DNA of 64,000 nucleotides from Escallonia rubra (GCA_033065855.1 JAVXUO010000749.1:1-64000), one strand, 5' to 3'; positions 23,797 to 36,209 are shown, numbered from the stretch's first letter. Notes: a model not told the origin generated them from the sequence alone. Made by a program: numbers and translations.

Positions 23797-24365
23797 ATGC
23801 GTCAACAAAGGAGAGTCACCAGGACTACCAGGCAAGGTTTGAACTCTGATGTCCCCGAAGTACCACTCTTCGATGACTAGGAGGAGACAAGTGCTATCAG
23901 ACTTTAGAACCCCCTTGAAACCGACACACCAAACATAAAAGATGTCGTTAATGCAACCATACAACAACTTAGCTTAACCATCCAAGGCCTCAGGGCGCCA
24001 TGCTGGAGATGCATAAATATATACAAGCATTAGCCTCGCAACAGCTTATTGCACAAGTCCAGCCTTTAGGGCATGGACAGTTGTCGAACACCGCTCAGGT
24101 CCCAATATCACGACCGTCGCTGCCTCGATCCTCCAACCCGCGACGATAGGACTCGCGGCATCTTTGCCACCAGTAATCGGGATGCCTACCCTTGCAACTG
24201 CACCTCGTAGGCCTTAGGCTAACCTCGGCCCAGTGCTACAACAGATCCTCCCCGCAGCCCCGTCCCATCCTATGTCATCCCGAAATAGCTCTGAAACACA
24301 TGACTCCATTGAGATGGAGCCTAACCCTCAGCCAGTTAACCAATGCCAAACCACTGGTCAAGTAC
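23797..24365 (+). pseudogene. Gag N-terminal remnant
   Basis: It starts at ATG 23797 and is interrupted by stops within 30-40 codons. It matches the N-terminal 220 residues of the gag at 50789-51571, including a segment equivalent to LGPVLQQI and the stretch around THDPIEMEPNP. Gag of this type forms the virus-like particle. It ends abruptly near 24362. Confidence 0.75.
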
Positions 24366-25024
24366 CTTTTGTATAGCTTTTGTGTTGGTTTCCTTGTATG
24401 TACTTTGTAGGATTGAGATGATGTAATTAAACAATATTTGGAGGGTAAATGTAAAACTAAGCTCTTTCTCACTGTTACCAAGTACCTATTTTCAGGCCCA
24501 AAATGAGGGGCAGAAAAACTAAATCAGCTTTTTAAAAAAATATATTAAGGAACAAATACCAAAAATAAAAAAGCCCTTAAATTATTAGCATTTGACCAGC
24601 ATATTCCTTGAACGTCATATGTCGTTCTTTTAATTTGTTTGTTTCTTTCCACTTTATTAGCTATTCAGTTTTTTTCTTTTTTACTTTTTCATCTTCGTTC
24701 TTTCTCACAAGAAATTTTTTTAAATTGTTCTTAATATTCCTGCTACACAATGACACAAAGGAATCAAAGAAAGAAATTTGGAAAAGTATACAGACTAAAG
24801 ATAAAGGAGTGAGTCCCTCTATGTCCTTAAAGTTTCAACTTATAATCCCCCAAGTCCCTTTTTTTTTCCCGCCTGGATAAGTTCTTGCGGTAAAAATATG
24901 TGTACTGTGAAACCTTTTTTGGACGAAAGACGTTATAACAATTAAAAATGGCAAAATGACAGGAGTACATTAGGAAGAACGCTTAAAAAATAAGAAAAAA
25001 GAAACTATCCTAGACACTGGCCAA
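24366..25024. other. A/T-rich spacer, no gene seen
   Basis: Poly-T and poly-A runs dominate. The frame at 24608-24880 is low complexity. Confidence 0.5.
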
Positions 25025-25480
25025 CGAGAAAATATTCAGTGGTTATCTAACACTACGTCATCGTCTGAGGTGATGTTAGACTACGACTTTTATTTTGCTA
25101 ACTAAGCAATATTGTCAAATATTAAGATAATTTTTTGAATGGATAGTAAATCATAACATAGTGTACCATGGTTAATGAAAACTTAAAATTCAAATTTTTG
25201 CCAATTTTAACACCCTGCCTACTATTTTCTACCATCATTAGTTAACAATCCTCATTCCCTATGTTCTCATAATTTTCTCCACCTACTCTTTCATTTCACC
25301 AAGCAACTGTTCCACCATTCTGGGTGTGACCTATGCGAAGGCACTATATCCAGCAACCACCATGTCCGGCGAAATCCACTTATTCACATCTTGTCCAGTG
25401 AAACCCACTTAGGCACGTATTCTGCGAGAAACTCACTTCAATTTCCTCTCTACTCTTTAATTTGTGTTGGCAATCACCAT

Positions 25481-25800
25481 AAAAATCAACATCAAGACAG
25501 AGATATTAGATAGGATGCTTATCCAGTAAGAGTAAAGATCCATTTAAATGTCCTAAATTCGTCATAGGTTCAGAAAGTAAAAGAGGAATAAAAAAGAAAA
25601 GTTACAAATTACATTTAGTGAAACCAGGGTTCTGTCATATTTTCACAATTAACATAAACACACAGCAACTTCACTATCAAGTGCACCTTGAAATCGTAAA
25701 CATACTTTATGAAACCCACAAAGAAGAAGAAATAAGTAATTTATCATACGAAGATTAGTATGATCACTAAGAAAGTTTTTAGTACAGAAGTACATAGATA
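25481..25800. repeat. Direct repeat, copy 1, inside the second Mutator-like element
   Basis: It is nearly identical for the first 125 bp and then about 85-90 percent similar to 27747-28078. Both copies begin CAATCACCATAAAAATCAAC and end ACAGAAGTACATAG. It lacks TG...CA ends, so it is not an LTR. Confidence 0.85.
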
Positions 25801-26099
25801 AATTGCGACGGACTCCGCGTCCTCTAGCTCTATATGCTCGTCTAGTCAAGCAGGCGGATTACGGTCTTCTATATTGCTCGTACAGGTCTTCTTGCGACCG
25901 GGCCCTACATATGGGCTTAAAAGCCGTCTTTATATATCCACGCCTTCTCAAAGGCCGGGGGGCTTTATATTTTATGAGATCATTCCTATACAGGCTTAAT
26001 GCCTTATGTCTTATCAGACAGAAAGGTTCGCCACAGCGACCATATTACGGGCTCCATGACCCGCGGCTTCTTATTTAGCACCGCGGCAACAAGGACGAG

Positions 26100-26700
26100 A
26101 AACCCCCGAGGGCGCATACGACGAGAATTCTAAGTTCCGTCAAACCCCCAAGGGCGCGTACAACGAGGACTCTAAAGTTTCGTTAAACCCCCGAGGGCGC
26201 GTACGACGAGAACTCTAAGTTCCGTCAAACCCCCAAGGGCGCGTACAACGAGGACTCTAAAGTTTCGTTAAACCCCCGAGGGCGCGTACGACGAGAACTC
26301 TAAGTTCCGTCAAACCCCCAAGGGCGCGTACAACGAGGACTCTAAAGTTTCGTTAAACCCCCGAGGGCGTGTACGACGAGAATTCTTAAATTCCGTCAAA
26401 CCCTCGAGGGTAATTGCATGAGCTCCGGCTCCATCCGCCCCCGAGGGCGTGTATGACGAGAATTCTTAAATTTCGTCAAACCCTCGAGGGTAATTGCATG
26501 AGCTCCGGCTCCATCCGCCCCCGAGGGCGTGTATGACGAGAATTCTTAAATTCTGTCAAACCCTCGAGGGTAGTTGCATGAGCTCCGCGCTCCATCCGCC
26601 TCCGAGGGCGTGTACGACGAGAACTCTTAAGTTCCGTCAAACCCTCAAGGGTAATTACATGAGCTCCGCGCTCCACCAGCCCTCTAGGGCGGTCCCTCGA
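26100..26700. repeat. Tandem satellite with alternating 42/43-bp monomers
   Basis: Monomers marked CCCC(G/A)AGGGCG start at 26103, 26145, 26188, 26230 and 26273, alternating AGTTCCGTCAAA and AAGTTTCGTTAA endings, so the real period is an 85-bp dimer. From about 26390 it passes into a variant unit with GGTAATTGCATGAGCTCC. Frames through it are artefacts. Confidence 0.9.
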
Positions 26701-27740
26701 GGGACGAACACCCCCAAGGGTGATAGGATAGAGCTCGAGTTCTATCCGAACGGTTTAGCTACAGTTCTAACCCGTGAAACGGCAAAGGACTATGGGACTT
26801 CATCCCCCCACCATTCTTTGTCAATTCAAAACCCAGCCAAGCGTGAGTGCGAGGCTTCTTTGCCAGCTCTTAGCTGATGATAAGAGTTCGCGACAAAGTA
26901 AAACGCAAGCATGATGTGGTCGGCTCGAGCTCAAGAACACACACTTGCACAAAATGAACACCCTCCAAAGGAGAGGTGACCCCTCGAGGGGACATTCAAA
27001 CACTTAGCACATGCAACAACTTGCATGCACAGCTTTGTGTCCTCTCCCGAGAGAGGCTACCATGGGGCACAGCCGCTAAAGGATCTCGAGATCCCATGAT
27101 TCGTCTTTCTAAAGATGATTCCGAAGAGCCTACTCAGGCGACATTCTAAGACTTAGCTCTCGAGAGCTAGGGTTCTAACGCTCTACTTGGGCAAAGTTCT
27201 AAGGCTTAAGCTCCCGCTTAGGTCGGAGCATATGGAAGAGAGAAATATTGTTACCCCTACAAGTGGATAAGAATCACTTACAAATCTAACGCGTGTCTCG
27301 AGACACCAGGTATAAACTTCCTCAGCCAAACATTTTAGCTAAGGAAGTGGGGGGCTTATGATATAACTCAAATATAACTCCCAATAATTGGGGGACACCC
27401 GGCGAATCCCAGTCAAACTGGGAGATTTATGATCAGGATTCTAAAAGAGTCCTTAGAAATTGTGACGTGATCCTCAAGGATCCTAACACATCTGGCCCAC
27501 GACCCAGTCCTACTAGGACTCTCCTCCTACAGCTATATAAAGGGGTCTATCCCTCCAGGTACGGGAGAACTACACAATTCGTGCTTTTTCAGAGTTACTA
27601 TTCTGTAACTGCGCTCTAACTTAAGCATCGAAGAGTTCTCTGCTGGGAACCCCACCTGGCAGTCACTCATTTTCTGTCTTGCAGGTCATCAGTCTAGGCT
27701 CGGGTTCCGCAACGTACACAGAGCATGTTTTTAGCAGCAA
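26701..27740 (+). other. LTR-like sequence with promoter features
   Basis: It holds CTCGAGGG-type pieces, then a TATA box in CTATATAAAGGGG (about 27533-27545), followed by a U5-like Pyr-rich leader ending near 27740. This is the pattern of an LTR or a small non-autonomous LTR element. Exact ends and a second copy were not found. Confidence 0.45.
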
Positions 27741-27746
27741 CAACAA

Positions 27747-28078
27747 TCACCATAAAAATCAACATCAAGACAGAGATATTAGATAGGATGCTTATCCAGT
27801 AAGAGTAAAGATCCATTTAAATGTCCTAAATTCGTCATAGGTTCAGAAAGTAAAAGAGGAATAAAAAAGAAAAATGGCAAATCTGATTTAGTGAAATCTG
27901 GGTTATGTTAGTTTTTCACAATCAACATGAACACACACATTACCCTCACCAGAATCAATTAATGCACCTTAAAATTGTTAACATACTTTATACAACCCAC
28001 GAAGAAGAAGAAACAAGTAATTTACCATACGAAGATTAGTATAAACACTAAGAAAGTTTTAGTACAGAAGTACATAGA
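27747..28078. repeat. Direct repeat, copy 2, inside the second Mutator-like element
   Basis: It matches 25481-25800. The pair brackets the satellite and LTR-like block. Divergence rises toward its right end. Confidence 0.85.
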
Positions 28079-28748
28079 AATTACAAGAAAAACTCAAAAT
28101 CTGAAACTTGCAAATCGGATGGATATCCAATACACATGAAGCTTCCTCTAAAATAAATTCCATTCACAACTCGAAAGTATCTTATACAGATCTTATAATA
28201 TGAAATTGCAGCAGATTCCTCTTGTTGGGAGCACGGCTTTTTCAATTTTGTGTGCTTGAAACTAATGGAAGACAACAAATCTGGGATGAAAATCCTATGT
28301 CTTGAATCAGCGTTCGTTGGCGCGATTAGCCAGTGGCTCAGAGTCATGATGGCAGCGTCGAGGGGGTGATCATGGCTCCCGCCGGTAAAAGTGCCCCATT
28401 AAGCAGAAGCACATTTCCTGTTTGTGCTTATGTGAGAGGGAGGGAGGGAGAGAATGATGGGCAGCTGAGAGAATTAGGGTTAAAGATGTGGTTTTATACT
28501 TCTGAATTGTTATTAAAACGTGTTTTAACAGTTTATACCATGGTTAAGGTAACTATCCAGCTGGATAGATATTCTACTCTGACACATTCTTGCTTAGTTG
28601 GCTAGATATAAGTGATAGTTTAACACCACCTCGGACGATGACGTGGTGTTAGACAACCACTGAATATTTTCTTGCCAACACAGCCTTATGCCCACCACGT
28701 TCATGGCCACCACCAATGTTCAAACTCCAATGCCCTTAACCACCACCT

Positions 28749-29400
28749 GTTAGTGTTGGTGGTAGATTGTTATGTAATATGTTTGTATTGATTGAGAAGT
28801 TTAAGACCCAAAAGGTCTTGTTCTTTGTCCCACAATGGAGAGAAAAAGAACTTTCTTGAGCAAACACATAGTACATATCATTTGAATTATTTTGAGATGT
28901 TTTGGAAGGAAGATTGGGAATGCTATTGTGCAGTGCACCGTGCGCGCGCGTGCCCGCATGTGGTGCATTGTGTGCGCTTTAGTGGGCGTTGATTTATATA
29001 TGATCTAACGGCCCATATTTTACTAATTTTCGGAATTGTTTCTTTCAATTATTTATTTTAATGACTTTGAAAGTAATTCCGAAAAGGCACCAGATATAAA
29101 AGTTATTTTTTTTTTATTGTTTGTCCCCTTCACGAAGGGGTGGCTGTTAAGTCTATATATAAGATTTTGAAATTCAGAATAAATTTCTACTTGACATTCC
29201 AAATTTCGAATCTCAATTTTTCCAATTATATACACAATTTCGAGGAGCAATTCTAAAACGAATCTTCGGAATTGCTATCTGCAGAGTGTTGGTTTGAGTA
29301 ATCCGGAGGTGATTTGCCATTAACCCGGTAGCAAACTCGAATCGAGTGGAGGCAAATATCGCCTTAAAGACAGTGTCTTTAGACGCGCCTCAAGCCATTG
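28749..29400 (+). other. Possible solo LTR (copia-like)
   Basis: It starts TGTTAGTGTTGG and has a TATA-like CTATATATAAG near 29152. Its end region (GAGTGGAGGCAAATATCGCC) is of the kind seen at the 3' end of plant copia LTRs. No target duplication or primer site is found, so the call is weak. Confidence 0.35.
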
Positions 29401-30788
29401 AATTTTCGTTTTCTTCTTCCATTAAAAAAAGAGATTTAGGCGACACTAGTAAAGTGTCGCCAAAGATAGTATAAGTGTCGCAAACTTATTTTCCGACACT
29501 TTATCAACGGTTCTCTTAAGTGTTGCAAATTTGGTCGTCGGGAATTTTCCGACACTTCTTGCACACGTCGGCGTTAATCTTACGACACTTTTGTGCGACA
29601 CTTTCAATTGCCTCTTATGGGGTCATTACTCAACTTAGTTATGCGACATTTAATTAAAACATGTCGCTAAATTAGCGACGCTTCCACTGAAGTGTCAGGC
29701 TTATTTGGTGGCATTATCTTGGAAATGTCGATAAATTAGGGACACTTCCATCAAGTGTCAATTTTGTTTAGTGATATTATCTAGCAACACTTACATTAAA
29801 GAGCCACTTTTTGTTTGGCAGCATAATCTTTGAAATGCCATTAAATTAGCGACACTTTCAACAAGTGCCAGTTTATTTTAGACATATTGTATTAGAAACC
29901 GTCGTTCCTATTTAAGACACTTTTAAGCAATTGTCATTAATTTTTACCTGGCATATTGTGAAATTTGTTAAAAATACATTGGTGACACAGGTAATAGCAA
30001 CACTTCCCCACAAATGATGTGAAAGTCAAGTATATTTTATGTAATCTTGCTCCATTAATCCAACACAAATAATGAACAACAAAGTCAACTTATGAAGCTT
30101 ATAAACAAGACAGTGTCATTCATCAACCAAATCATATCCACTATTCACCTCCTAATAACATAACCATCCATAAGTTCTCAATTTCAAAAACAGACAAATG
30201 TAACGTCATTTAATAACTAAACCTATAGATATCTTCACCACATCCAAAATATCATCATAGTTCATATCGGTACTTTTTTTAAGTCCAACAAAAGCATTTG
30301 TCTTCTCGACATATAAACCTCGAAATAAAAAAAGTCGAGAAAGAAGGTTATAAATTTAACCGACAAACAGAACGCATAAAGAAAGGTAAAGACTCATCTA
30401 AGTACCCTCTTTCATTCTTGCATCATATGTTGCAAATTCTTCAAAGTGATGAAATTCTTTTTTGCTTTCTTATGTTGAGAAACCTGAACAATTAGATCGT
30501 ATGTAATCATTAACTACACAAAAGAAGAGGCACAATCATCTGAAAAAACAACCATGCACTCAAGTAAACATTTATACAAGTTCAACTATAATATGTTGCA
30601 AACAGAGAAGCAAAAGGGAAATGAAAAAAGAGAAATGCCTTATCCAAACTATCAAAACAAACATAGAAAAAAAAATGGAAAATAATTTGAGAGAAGAAAA
30701 GAATTAGAGACAAATACAGAAGGTGAGTGAGGTGGGAACAATAAGAATGTTATACTATCTCATGTGTATGCTATATATGGTGCTTACT

Positions 30789-30812
30789 ATATATATATAT
30801 ATATATATATAT
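30789..30812. repeat. (TA)n microsatellite
   Basis: Uninterrupted TA dinucleotides. Confidence 0.9.
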
Positions 30813-32713
30813 GATACAACTGAATAAAGGTACATAGAACGCTCTAGCAGGAACATGGGTAAGCTGAGGAGGGCATCTCCAAGGCCTAATCTTGCGCTTG
30901 CCCCATTTCGATCTTTCTTTCAGCATCATTACAATTTAGTTGCTTCATTTCCACAATCTTATATCTATATCAGGATGCACATGCCAAATAAGCCCCAAAA
31001 TTAACTATACTAAGCCCTGCTAATAACCAAACTATACTTAGCCCTGCTGAATAAACCAATATAGTTCAACTTATCTCTCTCTGTTCAGATTGTTGCTACC
31101 CAACCATCCACCACTCACCTTGTTAACCAACTCCACCATCCTAAGCTCAAGAAGTATCCGAATGCTAGAGAAGACCATTAGGTGGCTGTACTCAGTGATT
31201 TAAAACAGAAGACATACCCCGAGAGAAGCCCTTGAGCGCGATCTGCTAGAAGGGTCCCCTTGCAGACTCACACTGAATAGAATAACGGAATACTTCATTT
31301 GAGGAGAGGGACGCAAGTGATGGCTTCGCTTGAGGAGCGAGAAACTGGCTTGAATATAGAAGAAACTTAGAAAAAAAGGCCTAAGAATCAAGCTTTTTAA
31401 CATTGGGAAAAGGGAGTTTTAAGTATGACAGAGAAGCAAGGTAGCTACAATTATATACTGTCCACATATGATTACAGCCACAATACAACTTCTTCTCTAA
31501 GCTTATAAATCAAACCAATATAATATCACTCTCAAAACTTAACTACTCTTGGGTTTTCCGCTGATTGATTTTGGAAAGCGAAGGAAGTCATCTCTTAAGT
31601 ACATATATGCACTAAATAGCAACCACATTTCAATAATGGTCTAATACATTGCCTTGCGAAGTCATTTCAGACACTTACTATTACTAGCTTGCTTGTGGAT
31701 GTCATAAAAGTTTGTAGATACAAGTTCAGCAAACCTCTAAACTAAGTGGGATTTAGGCTCTGGGTTTTTTGAGCCAGTGTTTTGGTGGATATAACTTTTT
31801 CTCTCTTTTTTTTTTTCTGTGTGGAGACTTTGACAAATTAAAAGTTATGACAGTGCTTCCTTTAACATTGTAGAAGTTTAAACTAGAAGCAATCAGGCTT
31901 TGTACGTCAAGCTTCTTAGAAATGACCTCGTTGATCATTTGCTTTGCAACATTTGTACCTTCCCTCAGTCAAATAAGCCAAAAAGATTGTTGAGTGTCCT
32001 TGATGGTGGTGGATAAAGCCATCATCATCATGATTGATAGGCAGACACTAGACATGCCCAAGTTCAACAGCTTGGCATATTCAGCAAAATGCCCAAACAG
32101 CATTATTGCAGCTATGATATCCATTATACAGTGAGCAAACCAAGATAACGACAATAGTTATTTCAGTGTTCTAGTCTTTTAAAGCTCAATCATCCCCTCT
32201 GGCATAAACGTAGTCTTCCTCTTAAGTAGAGTTGCTAGTCAACCCAGTACAGTACAATGTCGATTGTTGGTTTGTGGCAGGAAGATATGTTAGTGTAATT
32301 CAGACCATGACGATCAACACTAAGCTGCCATATTTTGAGTCTAAACAAGTCAAGTTGTAACTTAATCTTCCCACTTTATAAAAGGTGGTATATGAACAAC
32401 AATTTCCGTAGAGGCTAGGCGCCTTCTCTGACTCTACATAACTTGACTCAGTCATATTTGAGTTCAAATGTCATACTGTGTAATCCACATTCTACTGGTA
32501 ATGGTGTTCTTAGGTTGAAATTCTCAAAAAGCACAGCAAAAGATGTGATTTTGCTTCTCAAGAATTATCAGTGATGAATTAAAAATTCAGAATAGCCGTA
32601 GGTAACCCATTACAACAATATACAACTAGTAAGAATAGTATGCGACTCAAAATTTGGTTAGATAGCTCATATAGCTTTGACAGTAAGAAAGATGTAAGAA
32701 GTAAAGAGATTAC

Positions 32714-33240
32714 CTCCTGGTGGTATACAAATATGCGAATGACCACTTCCCACATATCAGACGCGAGAATAGAGAGATTAAACCTCGTGGCTCCAATCAT
32801 TTGTAACGAATTACATCATATTAGTAGGTGTTGTCATAGGATTTCTCTGGTAGAAAAGCTTTAATGTTTTTCCTCTGGTTGCTCCTTCTCAAGAAACTAG
32901 TGTCTTCCAGAGCTCACTTTTCACCCAAACAGAACAATATAGACAGCTTTTTCATGTATAGGTGTGGGTGTGGTAGGAGCAGATTGAGAGAACTCTAGGA
33001 AGTTCATGTTTCCAGGCACTTGCTAGACAAAACAAAAACACCCCACTAGCTTTAATACTCAACCAGACACACGATTGTAGTAAAAACTCTCCGTGGAACC
33101 ATAATGCAGTTATAAGTATCAATCTTAATAAAAATCTATTTAGTAGAAGCTGTCAATGAGAAAAAACTGACCTTTAGAACAAAAGGAGAAAACGTGTAGA
33201 ACATCAAGCCTGCTAGAACATAACCAGTAAATGCTAGAAT
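32714..33240 (-). pseudogene. Two exons of a DUF914/SLC35F-like membrane transporter gene
   Basis: Exon-like segments 33240-33172 (23 codons) and 32800-32714 (29 codons) are in the same phase. The first has a proper acceptor (TTTCCAG) and donor (AAG|GTCAG) and encodes a hydrophobic segment ILAFTGYVLAGLMFYTF. The second encodes FNLSILASDMWEVVIRIF and ends at a good donor (GAG|GTAATC). The DMW-x-V-x-IRIF motif is what I recall from plant members of the SLC35F/DUF914 drug/metabolite transporter group. The acceptor before the second exon reads ACAA, not AG, so normal splicing would fail. Other exons are missing. This is probably a captured or decayed fragment. Confidence 0.5.
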
Positions 33241-34285
33241 CTGGAAAGAATAGAAAGGCAACTCAATTATATTGATGAAACATATAGCAGAAGAAAACGA
33301 ATAGAAAAGGTGCATATATGAATGCTTAGTCATAAATCTGTTCTCCGTCCTGCATCTTAGTTTTGGCCTTTAAGCCAACAGTGCATTCAATGTGCATCTT
33401 AGATGCGACAAATATGCAACTTTCATAGTCCATAGACGGAAGGAAAAGAAAACAAAGTGCATCTTAAAATAGCAAATAAGTTTGCAGTTGGGACTAGGGA
33501 TCACATGCATTTCGCTTTCGCATAATGCAGTACAGATTTTCAATTGCTGAACTCGACCATGACCCCAAAAACAAGACCAACCAAAATGACACTGACAGGA
33601 TAACAAAATACACATCAAATGTACATAAATAAAACATTATCATACTTTTCATATGCCACAAATTTCCACCTTCCATTGTCACTAATACAGATTCATCAAA
33701 CACAAGAAAACAAAGCAGTACTAATTTCTCACATCATAACCAATGTGAGAGTGAGTTACCTAGCTTGTTCTTGTAACTATTTATGCTTCTAGTTGCATAC
33801 AAGTCACTTCATTCATTTTCCTGCCCTGCCTTTCACTGCCCCAAGATGCACTTCTTCCTCAGAGGGGCGAAACTAAGCTATCCACAAACGTGATCACACT
33901 GGCGTATCGGTTATCTAGTCTTACATAACTCAACTCTTGGCTTTTAACATCACATAAAGCCAGCCTTCTCCCATCCTCAATCTACTGCATTACAACTTCA
34001 CTAGAATTTTTTCTTAATCACTGCACAGCTCACACACACAGAGACAACATGCATACGAGTGAGAGTGGAAAATGTTCTATGTATGCACCTCTGCTTCTTC
34101 TTCTCTTTCACCCATCGAATTTTGTATTATGAATAGTAAACTGAACTCCACAGGAAGACTTAAACTTCATACCTCTGCTACCCGCTAGGAGGTTGCAGAA
34201 CATACGACGCAATGCACAACCAACATTATACCCATGGTCCTGCATTTTAAAAAGCATGACTTCTCTCTGTTCCTTTCATTTTTAC

Positions 34286-34288
34286 TTA

Positions 34289-34360
<72 letters not shown>
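34286..34360. repeat. (CT)n(TA)n compound microsatellite
   Basis: About 40 bases of CT repeats pass directly into about 34 bases of TA repeats. Confidence 0.9.
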
Positions 34361-34362
<2 letters not shown>

Positions 34363-35053
34363 TGAGTAATTGTTAATTAGAGACATATTCATATTTTTTT
34401 TTGAACAATTACAAGGCATTAAATGAGTGCTAATTCTACTCAGACATTAGAAAAACTTCAATGAGTAAATGTACTTAGATCGTTGAGATTCTGATCTTTC
34501 AATTTCAAAATTCCCTCCCCAAATCTGAAACATGAAGCAACTTGGTTGAATACTCAGCTCCTGAAATCCTTTGTGGTGTAGGCTTGAAGCCAACAAAGTG
34601 TGCCCAAATAAGCATTCTTGCTGCACGACTCTAAAGTTTGCAAAGCGGCTCACAAAGACAAAGAGCAAACGAAATATCAATTGATGTTCACGTGAGCAGT
34701 CACAAAGATATACAATAATATGAGTGAGAAATGCCCAAAGAACAGAACATCAGCGAAAATATGACAACAGAATCACTCCCTCAGTTCTATTGGATATATA
34801 TTCCATTTGACTTTTTGCAAATTCTTGAACTGTAGATTCTTCAACCCATGTTTTACCCTTGTTTGACTTGCCAAATGATACTCATTTATTCTATGACTAT
34901 TTTTTGAGTTCAATTCGATGTCTACATGACACTATATATAGCTTACGGATTTCAAAAGAGTCATATGAGTAAATTCAGTGGAACAGAGTTGTTGGAAAGT
35001 ATAAACCAAGTAGGCAAGCAATTCATATGGTGAATGAAGACAATCGAACTTAC

Positions 35054-35297
35054 CAGTAGGTGTCTCGGTGGCTTCAGAAACTGAACATTTGACAAAAGAC
35101 CCAATCCCAATTGGGTTTCCCTTACTTAAACTGAACTGGGCTTTGTTGGTCAAAGACGAAGATAGGGTGCCACCAAAGAACTGGGTTGTCAAATGAGGAG
35201 AAGATAAAGAAAAGCTCCTCCGAGTGGGTTTGTTAGGATTTGCAGAGAAAGTGGGTACAATGATGATATAGTTGTTCATTGGAATTGCCATCTCCAT
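35054..35297 (-). pseudogene. First-exon fragment with a plastid-transit-like N-terminus
   Basis: An ATG at 35297 opens 81 codons that end at a consensus donor (CTACTG|GTAAGT). The sequence is rich in Ser, Thr, Asn and Arg with few acids (RRSFSLSSPHLTTQFF) and a possible cleavage context before CSVSEATE, as in chloroplast transit peptides. I could not find a matching second exon downstream on this strand, so I cannot name the protein. It may be a captured exon or the start of a gene I failed to assemble. Confidence 0.45.
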
Positions 35298-35709
35298 TGC
35301 TTAACTTCACTCTTTCCATCACCCACAACTGAAAATTCTAGCTCTGTACGTACCACCGGAACAGAGCAAGCGATCCCTTCATCTCCCCAAATGTCTCCTT
35401 AAACGCCCCGATCGAATCCTTCAAATTCGATCTCGCACCATCAAGTTTGCTCTCCGGCAAGAGGCCCCGCCAGGCCTGTGTTTGTACCGTTACCCACAAC
35501 TGTGTGTGGAATAAAATATATAATGAAAGAGGAAAGAAATCAGAGAAGAAGAGATAGTGTATTTTGTGTGTAGTCACGGATGTATACCCTGCCCTCCTTA
35601 CATGTTAATTTTTAAACTCCAAGAACATTAAATTGGGATATCTAGGGTCTACAAGATGAAGAGATTGAGAGGGAGAGGGAGAGAGAGAGAGACCAATTTC
35701 TTTACGTAC

Positions 35710-35953
35710 CTGAGGAAGGCTGAATTTTTTGGTCTTCATGCACCGATTGTTGGCGTGAGATAGAGACTGGTTGGATAATTTCGGGGAGGAAGGCTTTTGG
35801 TAGATCGTCCAATCGAGAGAGGGGGGCTGATTCACGCGGGATTTTTGGAGAAGATGAACAGTAGCGGGCGAAAATATTGGCCCCAGGTTTCCCACTGTTC
35901 TTTTTGGGTTGCGACGTTTTAATCATGCACGGAGTAAAAGAAGAAATGGTCAA
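35710..35953 (-). pseudogene. Exon-like fragment of unknown function
   Basis: About 81 codons starting at 35953 end at a good donor (CTCAG|GTACG). They contain ordinary-looking protein sequence (PRESAPLSRLDDLPKAFLP). No family is recognised. It sits just inside the right repeat region of the candidate transposon and may be captured host sequence. Confidence 0.35.
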
Positions 35954-36209
35954 ACGACAACATTATATGTCTAAGAGTTGCTACATTTCTTTTAAGCGTT
36001 GCTAATAAGCGACATATTAATAAATGACATTTTAGTAGTATCGTGAAAGAGTAAAGTGATATTTAATAAGTGACATATATTAAAATATCAAAAATTTTGT
36101 GGCACATAAAAATTAGTGTCGTAAATTATTACGTTATGACAGAAGGGTCAAAAATTGTAATTAATTTGTGACATTTTTTTCAACTTCGAAACATAAACGT
36201 TGCCAAACA

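Larger units (their letters stand above)
21987..24365 (+). mobile_element. Truncated Ty3/gypsy element: LTR, primer site and start of gag
   Basis: This is a plus-strand relative of the large element at 40434-54504. Shared signs are the LTR start TGTT with nearby GACCGCCCG, the stretch GCACGCTCAAGTCACGTGC, GGCCTTGGCC-type repeats, the LTR end ACATCA, a primer site beginning TGGTGACTCCG, and a gag start reading MRQQRRVTRTT against MRTQRRATRAT. Recognisable gag ends near 24362; pol and the second LTR are absent, so the 3' part is deleted. Confidence 0.85.
25025..28674. mobile_element. Second Mutator-like element, related inverted repeats, with nested foreign DNA
   Basis: The left end CGAGAAAATATTCAGTGGTT (25025) is inverted at the right end (to 28674), and similarity extends for about 130 bp through GTCATCGTC and CTAACTAAGCAA. 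The same terminal motif, with TTTAG for TTCAG, ends the element at 20164-21680, so the two belong to one family. No clean 9-bp duplication is seen; the flanks share only CCAA/GCCAAC. The interior holds a 320-bp direct repeat around about 1.95 kb of unrelated sequence. Confidence 0.75.
29439..36175. mobile_element. Candidate decayed DNA transposon with GCGACACTT subterminal repeats and host exons
   Basis: The left end opens with a perfect 9-bp hairpin GGCGACACT/AGTGTCGCC (29439-29461), followed by about 500 bp of repeated GCGACACTT-like motifs. Similar GCGACA/GTGTCG motifs recur at 35960-36170. This two-ended arrangement resembles CACTA subterminal regions. No intact CACTA terminus is found; CATTAAAAAAAGAG just outside the hairpin may be a mutated one. 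The interior carries several exon-like segments on the minus strand. Confidence 0.35.

Noticed and set aside
26494..26877. 127-codon repeat protein
   Set aside because: The frame tracks the 42/43-bp satellite and its variant unit.
25481..28078. LTR retrotransposon with 320-bp LTRs
   Set aside because: The direct repeats lack TG/CA ends, primer site and polypurine tract.
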